Source: Ruminococcus sp. (GTDB taxonomy: Bacteria > Bacillota > Clostridia > Lachnospirales > Lachnospiraceae). Taken from it: DNA of 64,000 nucleotides. Below are positions 40,470 to 48,793 of this stretch, piece after piece (position 1 is the first letter of the stretch; each line of letters begins with the position of its first letter). The notes beneath the pieces were generated by a model. It was not told the origin of the DNA. It made no database searches and saw only the letters and a program-made list of their open reading frames with translations. The stretch covers positions 1-64,000 of the forward strand of contig JACERV010000005.1 of assembly GCA_013911065.1 (NCBI GenBank), given 5' to 3'. A program made the translations under genes and the position numbers.

Positions 40470-41372
40470 ACTTTTAGTATGATTCAATTGTTGTTCCCGC
40501 ACCTTTTTCAGGCTGAAATCAATGATTTTTTCCTTTCGCTCTTGAAGCATTCTCTGATAAAATTTTTTCTGTACCGGTTCTATATATGGGGTCTCATCTA
40601 TCATCCGATTAATCTTATCCAAATCTATTCGTGGAGCAATCCTTTTTAATGCATTTGTACACTCCTTATTTTTCAAAGAAGAAATAAAATCAAAATAGTT
40701 GATTTTCTGATCATTTTCCCGGATTATGGAATTAGGGAAAACAAAGATTCTTTCATCAATTTGGGATTGATCTTGTAGATACCTCTCCATGTCTCTTACC
40801 ACCAGTTGGGGGTACAGGCAAGAACCACAGTCAAACACCGGCGCAATTTTTGCCTGTTGTTTTTTTTCGTCTACCAGGATTCCCCAGTTTCCATTATGCC
40901 TGTCAAAATTACCAAGCAGTGCATCCGCTATGAACATGTCCCAAAAGAAATCCCGCAGTTCATTACTGGGTATCAATGTCTGTTCCTGTATCGCTTCCAC
41001 AATCGAAGAAAGCTCAGTGCCATAACCATTTGCCATGCTATCTATGCAGGTATTCTTGAGTTGGGCGAACTCTACCAGTACATTGCTTTCATCAGTAAAA
41101 TCCCTGCAGGCCACGACCACTTTTTCTTTTTCTTTTATACTGTATGTTCCTAAAAGTGTTTCCTGAACATTGAACCCCAGAATCTCAAATACGTGACAAG
41201 CTATATATTCACTGATGCATCCATTTGAATAGCTCATTTTTGGGTTTTTATGCGTTGATGCAGGAAACTTCAGCATATAGCTTGCTCCCTCATAACTGAT
41301 ATTAATTTTATTTCCGTTTGCTCCACCATAAGCCCTATACTTATTGACAGAACAGTTTGTAAAATCCAACAT
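40461..41372 (-). CDS. HipA/CtkA-like kinase
   Basis: The protein (303 aa) has the C-terminal kinase signature of the HipA/CtkA family: DALLGNFDRHNGNWGIL (catalytic Asp and Asn) near residues 152-168, followed by IAPVFDCGSCLYP with the metal-binding Asp. The N-terminal HipA dimerisation domain is reduced, and no HipB-type antitoxin gene is seen next to it. Members phosphorylate proteins such as tRNA synthetases; the target here is unknown. Its place between topB and the small relaxosome genes is unusual for a toxin and suggests a role in transfer or host control. Ribosome site AGGAGGG. Confidence 0.75.
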   Translation of the reverse strand: MLDFTNCSVNKYRAYGGANGNKINISYEGASYMLKFPASTHKNPKMSYSNGCISEYIACHVFEILGFNVQETLLGTYSIKEKEKVVVACRDFTDESNVLVEFAQLKNTCIDSMANGYGTELSSIVEAIQEQTLIPSNELRDFFWDMFIADALLGNFDRHNGNWGILVDEKKQQAKIAPVFDCGSCLYPQLVVRDMERYLQDQSQIDERIFVFPNSIIRENDQKINYFDFISSLKNKECTNALKRIAPRIDLDKINRMIDETPYIEPVQKKFYQRMLQERKEKIIDFSLKKVREQQLNHTKSAR

Positions 41373-41450
41373 GATGCCCTCCTTTTATTTAGCTTTGCCT
41401 TTCTGGTCTCACATACCCAGCGCACATCTTTACATTTTTCCAATACCTTA

Positions 41451-41726
41451 TCATATCTTCTCTAAAACATGGGAGGGTTCTTTCCCAATTCCCAAGTATT
41501 TTTCTCTGAGATAATCTGCCTGTTCTTTACTGATCTCATTTCCATGGTAAGCCGAATTAATAGATCCATAGACTTCACACCATAAGCAGTCCAATAAATC
41601 TGAATGTTCCTGCTCACCCTTTATCAGTGCATCAATATCCTGCTTTAAAAACCGTGGAAGGTTCACTTCTAAATATGTTTTATCCAGAGGCTTACCTGTG
41701 ATGTTATCATAACCTGAATCTTTCAT
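41451..41726 (-). CDS. Small conserved-looking transfer-region protein
   Basis: This 91-aa protein (NITGKPLDKTYLEVNLPRFL..., EISKEQADYLREKYLGIGKE) is soluble and acidic. I do not know its family, but a helical C-terminal part and a good GGAGAGG site support translation. It lies upstream of the HipA-like gene on the same strand with an 78-base gap. Confidence 0.6.
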   Translation of the reverse strand: MKDSGYDNITGKPLDKTYLEVNLPRFLKQDIDALIKGEQEHSDLLDCLWCEVYGSINSAYHGNEISKEQADYLREKYLGIGKEPSHVLEKI

Positions 41727-41816
41727 CTTCTTTCACCTCTCCATTGCTTTATACTCGGATTTATATTTCAAGCTTATAATAACATCATTCTTATCAATTC
41801 GCAATGTACGTTGAAA

Positions 41817-42173
41817 TCATTTCGATTTCAGTGTTTCTATAATCTTCATTTCTAATTCCATGATATTTTTCATGGCTTCCTCCAGTTGCTGTCTGTCTTG
41901 TTTGCTGTATAACAGACTGTTATGATTTTTTGTGATTTGGTTCACGTTACAGCCAATCTTATTAATCTCATAAGAAAGTTCCTGAAGTGCCTTTCTGATT
42001 TCAAAATTCTTATGCGGGATTCCTGCCACAATCAACTGTCTGAGATATTTGCTGCGATCACGTTCCCGGTAGCCATCCACCTTCATCCGGTTCATCAGGA
42101 TGCAGTATATATCTTCATCCGTGCGGAAAGAGATCTTTCTGCATTTTAATGTATGTTTATGTTTTGTACCCAT
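41817..42173 (-). CDS. mobC: MobC-like relaxosome protein
   Basis: MobC-type proteins help the relaxase open oriT. The 118-aa product ends with the family signature ELSYEINKIGCNVNQITKNH followed by a helix (QLEEAMKNIMELEMKIIETL). The N-terminus is basic (MGTKHKHTLKCRKISFRTDE) and reads as a ribbon-helix-helix segment. It sits five bases after the stop of the other small DNA-binding gene and about 300 bases from the candidate oriT. The ribosome site is weak, which suggests coupling to the gene before it. Confidence 0.75.
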   Translation of the reverse strand: MGTKHKHTLKCRKISFRTDEDIYCILMNRMKVDGYRERDRSKYLRQLIVAGIPHKNFEIRKALQELSYEINKIGCNVNQITKNHNSLLYSKQDRQQLEEAMKNIMELEMKIIETLKSK

Positions 42174-42178
42174 ACGTT

Positions 42179-42439
42179 TTATTCCATTGGAAGCTCTTCT
42201 ATTTCAAATGTCTCGTTGCTTTCCCTTTCCTCCTCCTCAATTTGTTGTCGTTCCAGAAGCATCCGTATTGCTCTAATGTCAGATTTCATCTGTTGAATAT
42301 CCAGCTTTAATTCTTTTGTGCTTTCATATTGCAAAATAGCATTGTTAACCAATGCTGATTTGGACGGAAAACTCTTGATGTTTGCCTCCAATATTTTCAA
42401 ACTCATTTCAGTGGGATAAAATTCTATTCCTTTACCCAT
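42179..42439 (-). CDS. Small ribbon-helix-helix-like relaxosome protein
   Basis: Using the ATG at 42439 (GGAGGG six bases before), the 86-aa protein begins MGKGIEFYPTEMSLKILEAN. It shows a strand-helix-helix pattern (SKSALVNNAILQYESTKEL) like RHH DNA-binding proteins, followed by a coiled coil and an acidic tail. It is the first gene transcribed after the candidate oriT and precedes mobC, so it is a likely oriT-binding accessory factor. Confidence 0.6.
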   Translation of the reverse strand: MGKGIEFYPTEMSLKILEANIKSFPSKSALVNNAILQYESTKELKLDIQQMKSDIRAIRMLLERQQIEEEERESNETFEIEELPME

Positions 42440-42935
42440 TTTTAAACTCCCTCCATCTTCTTTCATGTAAGCATTTTACAGGTATTTTGCACAGATACTT
42501 TGCAAACTTTATGCAAATGCATTTTGTTCACTATGTCGGTATTCTACCGATACACCATTTTCGCACCTGCAATTTGCCGACACCCTCCTTTTCACCTGTC
42601 ATTTATCAGCTTTTCGCACCTGCATTTTACCTGCCTCCCCTCTTTTTTCTCCGGTATTTTGCCGGTATTTCGCGCCAGCATTTTGCCGACTATACGTGTA
42701 TATAGCCTGCTTTTAAGGTCTTTTTTGTAATTGCAAGATACGCATTTTGTCGGACAAAATACATCTTGTTAGGGGAAACCCCTAAGACCCCTGTAAATTA
42801 CCGACTTTTTGTCGGAGTACCCTGGCAAAATGCCAGAGAAAAAAAGAGGGAAGGTCGGTAAATGAAAGTCGGCAAAATGCCGAAGCGCCCCCTTCCTTAG
42901 GCATCTCAAATATGCCTCTGCCTTCCCCCTCACCT
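42440..42935. other. oriT: Candidate origin of transfer (oriT) region
   Basis: This 500-base gap between ardC and the relaxosome genes is dense with short inverted repeats: ATTTTGTC-G-GACAAAAT (about 42744-42760), TTAGGGG-AAA-CCCCTAA (42769-42785), CCGAC-TTTTT-GTCGG (about 42802-42816), CTGGC-AAAAT-GCCAG and CGGC-AAAAT-GCCG. The words TTTTGCCG/GCAAAATGCC recur. Position next to mobC-like and RHH genes and this repeat density are what an oriT looks like. The nick site is unknown; AAGACCCCTGTAAATT is one candidate by its place beside the strongest hairpins. A 64-codon frame here has no support. Confidence 0.55.
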
Positions 42936-43988
42936 TCATCTGCTTTTACCTGGTACTCTTTTGACGGGTTTTCCAATCACCTTTGAAGCTTCCGGTTTCT
43001 GTAATTCTCTCCTATTATTAATCATCAGTTGCTTTTCCTCCTTTATTTCCATAGAGGAACGATTGATGTTTTCAAAATCCTTCTGTTCTATAAGCTCTGC
43101 CTGATATTCCATATAGGACGCCGCTTTTTCCGCCTGTTGGATGGCTTTTACCAACGCTTCGGGCTTCTCTCTTATATGACTGACCCAGCACTGGACATAT
43201 GCTTTATGGTTCTCAACATGATACACATCCTGCTCTGTCTGCAGGTTTACACTCATAAAACAGGAGCTGATCTCTGCAATCAGCTCCTCAAATGCATACT
43301 CCTCTGTTCCAAAGCTGCCGGATAAATCCCGGTTCAGCCGGTTTACAGCTCCTGTAGAATGGGCCAGCTCATGTAATGCCGTGGATGCATAAGCATAATC
43401 AGAAAGGAATGTCTGTGGTAAAGGAAGATGTATTTTATCTTCTAACACACTGTAGTAAGCCCTATCCCCACCGTCATTTATGATTTCAACGTTCATATTT
43501 ACAGACAACTTCTCTATCAGTGCATCAGGAGAGACCTCTCTAAGCTCCGGTTCAGGAATCTCCGGGATTCCAGCAATTAATGAACCATTAAAAACTGTTG
43601 CATACTGTACTCTTAAAAAATACCTATCACCAAGCACCCCGCCTGCAGTACGGAACTCTTCCCATGTAATCGTTTTTTTCTCTTCATTGTCAAAAGGATA
43701 CCAGTACTCTACCTTGACACCATGCCCTTTTGCATTCTCCAGCTTCCAGCCTTTATCTTGAGTCTGTTTAAAGGTTGCCCATCGGTAATCTGTATAGCCA
43801 CGTTCCAAGGCAATCAAACCAAGATAAAACTGATTAATCCCATGGTAGCGGATTCCGGTTTTCGCATTCACAGGCAGATGCAGGCCGCTTCCTTTCCATT
43901 CCTTTTTCCAATCAAGCTGTTTCTCCTCTAATATTGTGATAAATGCTTCAGCCAGCTGCTCCCTATACTCTTTCGTCTTCTCTTTCAT
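42936..43988 (-). CDS. ardC: ArdC-type antirestriction protein
   Basis: ArdC proteins protect incoming single-stranded DNA from host nucleases. The N-terminal ssDNA-binding domain spans residues 1-130 (LDWKKEWKG, RYHGINQFYL, RWATFKQTQDKGW). The C-terminal zincin-like domain has the metal motif TALHELAHSTGAVNRL near residue 207 and the downstream glutamate in YAFEELIAEI. The ATG at 43988 is used; an ATG seven codons earlier is also possible because GGAGG sites precede both. Being next to the candidate oriT would make it one of the first genes expressed in a recipient. Confidence 0.9.
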   Translation of the reverse strand: MKEKTKEYREQLAEAFITILEEKQLDWKKEWKGSGLHLPVNAKTGIRYHGINQFYLGLIALERGYTDYRWATFKQTQDKGWKLENAKGHGVKVEYWYPFDNEEKKTITWEEFRTAGGVLGDRYFLRVQYATVFNGSLIAGIPEIPEPELREVSPDALIEKLSVNMNVEIINDGGDRAYYSVLEDKIHLPLPQTFLSDYAYASTALHELAHSTGAVNRLNRDLSGSFGTEEYAFEELIAEISSCFMSVNLQTEQDVYHVENHKAYVQCWVSHIREKPEALVKAIQQAEKAASYMEYQAELIEQKDFENINRSSMEIKEEKQLMINNRRELQKPEASKVIGKPVKRVPGKSR

Positions 43989-44299
43989 CCTCCACTTCCT
44001 CCAGATCATTCATATCTACTGTTCCTTCATCAATAAAAATAATCACCTTCTCACCATCCTTCTTTTTTTGATTTTTTACATTTTGATACCAATAGTAGTA
44101 CTATAATGCTACTATTGGTATCACTTTTTCAGTGTTTTTGATACTGCTTTTAGTACTATAGTACTAATTTTGGTATCGACTTTTTCAATCTTAACAATGT
44201 CTTTAGTACTATCTTTGATACTAGTACTAATTTCAGTATCGGCAATCAGCTTATTTAATGGGCCTTTAATTTACCAGAAACCTTTTTTTCTATATCAGA
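43989..44299. other. Untranslated gap with three palindromes
   Basis: The space between ardC and the HAD-like gene holds no gene but carries the palindrome cluster listed separately (44085-44240). The rest is T-rich on the plus strand. Confidence 0.6.
44085..44240. repeat. Cluster of three GATAC/TAGTAC palindromes
   Basis: Copy 1 (44085-44122) is a perfect inverted repeat: GATACCAATAGTAG, ten bases, CTACTATTGGTATC. Copy 2 (44140-44177) has outer GATAC/GGTATC arms around the perfect palindrome TTAGTACTA-TAGTACTAA (44150-44167). Copy 3 (44203-44240) has TTAGTACTA, ten bases, TAGTACTAA. All lie just upstream of ardC. They look like binding sites for a dimeric regulator or for a single-strand promoter of the Frpo kind that folds during transfer; both readings are inference. 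Confidence 0.7.
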
Positions 44300-44950
44300 C
44301 TAACGACATCTTGACTGACTCCTTTTTTGTTGTTTAGCCAGTTTTCTCCCAACCTCTTGGTTATATGCAGTCTTCTCTGTTGAATCTTTCTGAGGTTTTC
44401 TATCATAAACCTTTTCACCTCTCATGACATCTATGATATTTTTTGCAATAATTTCCGCATCTTTTATATATGAGATACGGTCATGTTCCCAGGTTCCTTT
44501 GGTATGATTTATGCCATTTAAAAGCTTGATACCTTTGCCCGGTGGATGCCATAGCATAAGATTCCTCGTATAATCATCCAACAGGTAATCTGTTCCACGG
44601 ATTTGGTCCGGTATGTAGGCTTTCTTATCTTCCCCGCAGGGAGAGAATATCCTTCGTTCCTTTGGAATCTCTGGGAGATTTTTATCCAACCACTGGTTCT
44701 TTTCCTGGAGGGCATGCATACTGTCAGTTAAATATGCTGACAGGATATAAACCTCTATGTCCGGATGATTCATCAGGATTATTTTCACGGCCTTCACAAT
44801 TCTTTCAATCGGCTCCAGATTTTCAAAATAGCCTTTTTCATAAAGCTTCTCTAAAGTATGCACAGGCTTAAAAACAGCTAATGTTCCATCCATATCTACA
44901 AACAAACGGGGCTTATACTTTATATCCCCTGCAGCATGTTCATAGCTCAT
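44300..44950 (-). CDS. HAD-family 5'-nucleotidase-like protein
   Basis: The product (216 aa) begins near PRLFVDMDGTLAVF, the DxDGT nucleophile motif of HAD phosphatases. YILSAYLTD (motif II Ser-type) and TDYLLDDYTRN (motif IV acidic pair) follow, as in NT5C-type deoxynucleotidases. The tail is basic (KLAKQQKRSQSRCR). A GTG at 44962 overlaps the stop of the gene before it, but the ATG at 44950 has GAGGTGA nine bases upstream and is preferred. It may adjust nucleotide pools or act on a nucleotide signal; its presence in a transfer operon is unexplained. Confidence 0.75.
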   Translation of the reverse strand: MSYEHAAGDIKYKPRLFVDMDGTLAVFKPVHTLEKLYEKGYFENLEPIERIVKAVKIILMNHPDIEVYILSAYLTDSMHALQEKNQWLDKNLPEIPKERRIFSPCGEDKKAYIPDQIRGTDYLLDDYTRNLMLWHPPGKGIKLLNGINHTKGTWEHDRISYIKDAEIIAKNIIDVMRGEKVYDRKPQKDSTEKTAYNQEVGRKLAKQQKRSQSRCR

Positions 44951-44958
44951 CGTGTGTC

Positions 44959-45945
44959 TCACCTCGAATTCTTAGGTTTTCTTTGACCTCTGTTCGACTT
45001 CTTCATATCCTTGTTATCAGGTACCTTTACTTTTTCACGTTCCATTTTCCCTTTAGCTGGAGAGTACATCTGTAATTCATGCTTTCTGGCATCATATTGA
45101 TAAATATTATCTGATAAAAACTCTTCCGGCTGCAGTATGGTCCTATTTATTTCAACTACCATTTGTCTAAGCTCTTCCGGACTAATCCACATACTTTTAG
45201 GAGCTATTATAATCTCATGTACAGAAGAGGGTAAGATGTAAAACTCTTCTCCAACAGATTTTGCTACAGAATCTAGGACTTGTTTATCTGCTATCATTGA
45301 GGCTCCGTAGTGTTTTTCCTCATTTGATAAAACATAGAGTGGCATCAATACGTCCTCCGGATACTCCGTAAGGAATGATTCATTTAACATATCGTTCATG
45401 CTTCCAAAAACCGGCTTCGATATCTTTGTATTGTTTTGCATGGCCATGGCCACAATCAAATCGCCATCCAGACCGCTTATCTCGCATATGTCATGTGTAA
45501 TCTTTATTGTGGAATACTTACCTATATTTACACGGGGAATAATGGCTAAATCATTAATCTGGATATGAGGTACCGTTTGCAGCAATTCCTGATTCTGCTC
45601 GTAGTTTATAGCCTGAGTGTACAGGTTTTTCAAAATCCACTCGCGGGATTGAATATTAGGCATTTCCATAACAGGCATCATATTTTCTGCTCTTTGATAG
45701 TCCACAGCTAACCTTTTCAGTATGGTTTCTATGGATAAATTCATTTCGCACATATCTTCATAATATACTTTCAGATATAACACAGGTGCCGTCTGATTCT
45801 CTTTCGAAGATAGTGCGATTCCATCCAAAACCTGATTCTCTTTAAAATTACGGACTATATGCACATCCCTCATCTGATAATCTTGCGGGCAGTATTCCAA
45901 AAAATGCAATTTAACTTCTTCTTTAAACTTTTCAAATGACAACAT
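44959..45945 (-). CDS. DUF5688-type protein
   Basis: The 328-aa protein fits the DUF5688 family, which is common in Lachnospiraceae elements and of unknown function. Recognisable text includes GEEFYILPSSVHEIIIAPKS and NDLAIIPRVNIGKYSTIKIT. It has no membrane segment; the C-terminus is basic (KSNRGQRKPKNSR). Its start follows the stop of a 42-codon gene by three bases, and it ends in a four-base overlap region with the HAD gene. Confidence 0.65.
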   Translation of the reverse strand: MLSFEKFKEEVKLHFLEYCPQDYQMRDVHIVRNFKENQVLDGIALSSKENQTAPVLYLKVYYEDMCEMNLSIETILKRLAVDYQRAENMMPVMEMPNIQSREWILKNLYTQAINYEQNQELLQTVPHIQINDLAIIPRVNIGKYSTIKITHDICEISGLDGDLIVAMAMQNNTKISKPVFGSMNDMLNESFLTEYPEDVLMPLYVLSNEEKHYGASMIADKQVLDSVAKSVGEEFYILPSSVHEIIIAPKSMWISPEELRQMVVEINRTILQPEEFLSDNIYQYDARKHELQMYSPAKGKMEREKVKVPDNKDMKKSNRGQRKPKNSR

Positions 45946-45948
45946 ATC

Positions 45949-46077
45949 CTATTTCTCCTCGCATGTAAAAATAATTTTTCCAGTTTCTTTTACTTTAAAT
46001 GGAATTATTTCCACCCATTTTTGTGCTTCAGCAGCATTCTCTTTACGATAAGCCAAATATAATTTTTTAATTTCCAT
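45949..46077 (-). CDS. Short protein, unknown (42 aa)
   Basis: A strong AGGAGGAG site precedes ATG 46077. The product reads MEIKKLYLAYRKENAAEAQK, then WVEIIPFKVKETGKIIFTCE and EK. It stops three bases before the DUF5688 start, whose ribosome site (AGGAGAAATAGG) lies inside its last codons. The operon position and the site make translation very likely. No motif is recognised. Confidence 0.6.
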   Translation of the reverse strand: MEIKKLYLAYRKENAAEAQKWVEIIPFKVKETGKIIFTCEEK

Positions 46078-46212
46078 GAATTCTCCTCCTATTTCTGCTT
46101 TTAAGTTTTTCTTTATCCTCTCTCAGTGTCTGATGTATACATTTCACGAGTTCCAACAAATCATATTATGATAGCAACCGGGATATCCAAAAATTGTCCG
46201 CATCCCTCTTGT

Positions 46213-47061
46213 CTATTCCAAAATAAATACAAAACTGGCATCTTCTCTCAGGTAACCAACTGTTAGGTTCTTCTTATCTGTCCTCGCTGTATCAAAGGTG
46301 CAGCGAAAAGAGATGGACTCCTCTGATTCCACCAGACTTTCACTTCTCAAAGTAATTTGCCTCCTGAATTCATTCTGAGAAATAAGATACTGTAGTAATT
46401 CTGTGTGTAGTTGATTGATCTGTTCTGTCGTAAAATAGATGGCGAGATTTTCTTCCCCATACAGGGTCAGCGGAATGTTATAATCCACAATCTCCATCTC
46501 ATCTGTCCCATCCGGTGCGTCCGGATCAATCTGTGGAGTAATTCCCTCCTGATAATCCGGTACTTCCACCTGATATGCTGGAGTTTCACCGTCTTGAACT
46601 CTGCTATTTTTGTTTCGATAGAACCCAAAGGTATACGTATCCGCATCCATGTTATAGATTCCTTCCAGGACAGTTTGTGATTCATTATCCAGGTCAAGAT
46701 AGAACCGATACGTATCTTCTCCGCTTTCTTCTACCTGCTCCTCAATAGATACGGTCTTGAATTCCCCATATCCAGCTCCCATTAGCAAATTGGATTCAAA
46801 GCTTGTTTTAAACAGTTGTATCTGGACATCTTCCTTTAAAAACGGTAATCTCTCCAAATACTTATATTCATACTTATATTCCAGGGCAGATTGTTCAATA
46901 GCATCCGCTGGCTTTTTGGTCTGCCCCTCTTCCCGATGCTTCCCGCCGAATAGAAACACCAAATAGAAGATGGCTGCAAACGAACCGACTATCATAATGA
47001 CAATCAGAAACAGTTTACAGAACAGCACCCTTTTTTTCTTTTTGTTATTTCCTATTTCCAT
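46213..47061 (-). CDS. Membrane-anchored transfer protein, unknown family
   Basis: The 282-aa protein has a basic N-terminus and one membrane helix (residues 12-38; FCKLFLIVIMIVGSFAAIFY). The rest would lie outside the cell and is acidic with mixed strands and helices. The single-pass layout and position right after the wall hydrolase resemble VirB8/TrbF-type or lipid-linked transfer proteins, but I see no signature that proves either. AAGGAG precedes the start; the gap to the hydrolase gene is 17 bases. Confidence 0.6.
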   Translation of the reverse strand: MEIGNNKKKKRVLFCKLFLIVIMIVGSFAAIFYLVFLFGGKHREEGQTKKPADAIEQSALEYKYEYKYLERLPFLKEDVQIQLFKTSFESNLLMGAGYGEFKTVSIEEQVEESGEDTYRFYLDLDNESQTVLEGIYNMDADTYTFGFYRNKNSRVQDGETPAYQVEVPDYQEGITPQIDPDAPDGTDEMEIVDYNIPLTLYGEENLAIYFTTEQINQLHTELLQYLISQNEFRRQITLRSESLVESEESISFRCTFDTARTDKKNLTVGYLREDASFVFILE

Positions 47062-47078
47062 AAGTTATTCTCCTTTAT

Positions 47079-48782
47079 CTAATTTACGGCAAACTGTGCA
47101 TAAAAGCTGTCGGCAAATTGGTAACGGTTTTCCATGGCCGGTATTCCCGCACGCTCAAAGGACCTTTCAAAAGCATAGGTTGCCCAATGGACATCCTCTG
47201 TCCTCAAAAAATTCTCTAGACCACCAAAGTCCCTATCCATGATATATTTACATGTCGCATCTCCGCCGCTTAGTTCATCCCATAAGAATTCAAGCTGTGG
47301 CTCTATATCAAACCACTCTTTTCCCATAGAAGCGGCCTTTTCTTCAAGATTTGAGAACCGATTCGAACCCATTTCCCATTGTGCAATTCCACGTCCTGGA
47401 CCACCTGCTTGTTCACTGGCCGGATTTAAACCTGATTCCTGCTGTAAATTTCCCATGATACCAGCGGCAGCCGCATTACTGCACCCTTTCGACTTCAAGA
47501 AATTCCAAGTAATCTCAGCGTTGGTATCCCCCGTAAAATCAGAATCTGCAGGATATTTGGGAGTGCAGTATCCGGAAATACCATACCAGTCAAGAGGATA
47601 GCTTCTCGAGTGCACCATATCACTGGTATTTCCTTCAATCGTTATAACCTGCCCTTCTTCTACATACTGGACAATCCCAATATGGGACATCCCATTTTCA
47701 AAGACGATAAAATCCCCGGCTTTGGGGGTATAAACTTCTTTGGTAAAATATAGCCCTCTTTCTTCATACCATGCATGAAAGGCTGATACACTAGCACTTT
47801 TTGGCACGATTCCACTGTCTATATAACCACACTGATTTGCGCACCAGCTTACAAAGGTAGCACACCATTCCACCCGGCTAGAAAATCCATACCAGCTCCA
47901 ATACTTCTCCCCTCCTTCTTGAGGTCCTTCCTCTTCTTCTTTAAGGGCTACCCTGACAATACGCTCACCGCCGCCGGAAGCAGATGCCTGTTCCGCAGCA
48001 AGTCCTACCACGGTGACCATTAGACTGAAGATGACCGTAAAAACGAGGACAACTGCTAGCAGAACCGGTGCTGCTGCTGTAGTGACTGCCCTTAACTGGG
48101 GAGACAGAAACGTTACGATGCTACCTGTCTTTCCAGCTGCTCTAACTGCGTTTGTAGCACTGGTAAACTGCTTTGCAACCTCTTTTTGGATATGTCTGTT
48201 TTTCTTGTACTCATCCACTCTTTCTTGCTGTTTTCCAGCATCTGTTATCAGACTGCTAATTTCCCTTGTGATCCGGATTGCAGCATGTCCCACTTTTTGT
48301 GAGGTAACAACCGGCTCATTTACACCACCTGTATGCTGCCCAAAGACCGCATTTGTGAGAGTATTTTTCTCCTCTTTTAAATCTACATTGTCTCTTGGTA
48401 AGGATTCCCCTGACTCTGAAAGAGCAGTTGCCGTTTGGGAGCTACTGGAAGAGGAAGATGTCGAGGACCTGCCGGATGAACCGGATAAGACCGGTCCTTC
48501 CACGGGTGACTCCCGTCTGCTACGTGCCGACATGATGCTTTTTTTCCCAAAAAGTTCCACCTGTTGCTTTCTGCAGTAATTCTGTGTTGCCTTCTTTATG
48601 TATTCCTGCTTCTCTTTGTCCGGGAGTTGTCTCCATAGTTGCCGATGTTTCCATCCCATGTATTTCTCTGGATTTACTGAAATGGAGGCCCCCGGTGATG
48701 TGAGTATTTTTTGCTTCTTTAAAGCAATCGGCTTTATGACATGTAGCTTGATTTTTGGATTTTTTTTTAAATTAAGAGCCAT
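47079..48782 (-). CDS. Conjugation cell-wall hydrolase: CHAP plus phage-tail-type lysozyme
   Basis: This enzyme opens peptidoglycan for the channel. The N-terminal 230 residues are cytoplasmic and low in complexity (a serine run near residue 108). One membrane helix follows at about 232-262 (APVLLAVVLVFTVIFSLMVT). A CHAP amidase/peptidase has its Cys in VEWCATFVSWC near residue 303 and its His in MSHIGIVQY near residue 364. The last 150 residues are a phage tail lysozyme domain (ESGLNPASEQAGGPGRGIAQ, FEPQLEFLWDEL-like text). This two-enzyme layout is usual for Gram-positive type IV secretion systems (VirB1-like). Confidence 0.88.
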   Translation of the reverse strand: MALNLKKNPKIKLHVIKPIALKKQKILTSPGASISVNPEKYMGWKHRQLWRQLPDKEKQEYIKKATQNYCRKQQVELFGKKSIMSARSRRESPVEGPVLSGSSGRSSTSSSSSSSQTATALSESGESLPRDNVDLKEEKNTLTNAVFGQHTGGVNEPVVTSQKVGHAAIRITREISSLITDAGKQQERVDEYKKNRHIQKEVAKQFTSATNAVRAAGKTGSIVTFLSPQLRAVTTAAAPVLLAVVLVFTVIFSLMVTVVGLAAEQASASGGGERIVRVALKEEEEGPQEGGEKYWSWYGFSSRVEWCATFVSWCANQCGYIDSGIVPKSASVSAFHAWYEERGLYFTKEVYTPKAGDFIVFENGMSHIGIVQYVEEGQVITIEGNTSDMVHSRSYPLDWYGISGYCTPKYPADSDFTGDTNAEITWNFLKSKGCSNAAAAGIMGNLQQESGLNPASEQAGGPGRGIAQWEMGSNRFSNLEEKAASMGKEWFDIEPQLEFLWDELSGGDATCKYIMDRDFGGLENFLRTEDVHWATYAFERSFERAGIPAMENRYQFADSFYAQFAVN

Positions 48783-48793
48783 AACTACTCTCC

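Noticed and set aside
42782-42976. 64-codon minus frame in the oriT candidate
   Set aside because: It overlaps ardC and the hairpins, has no ribosome site, and its composition follows the inverted repeats.
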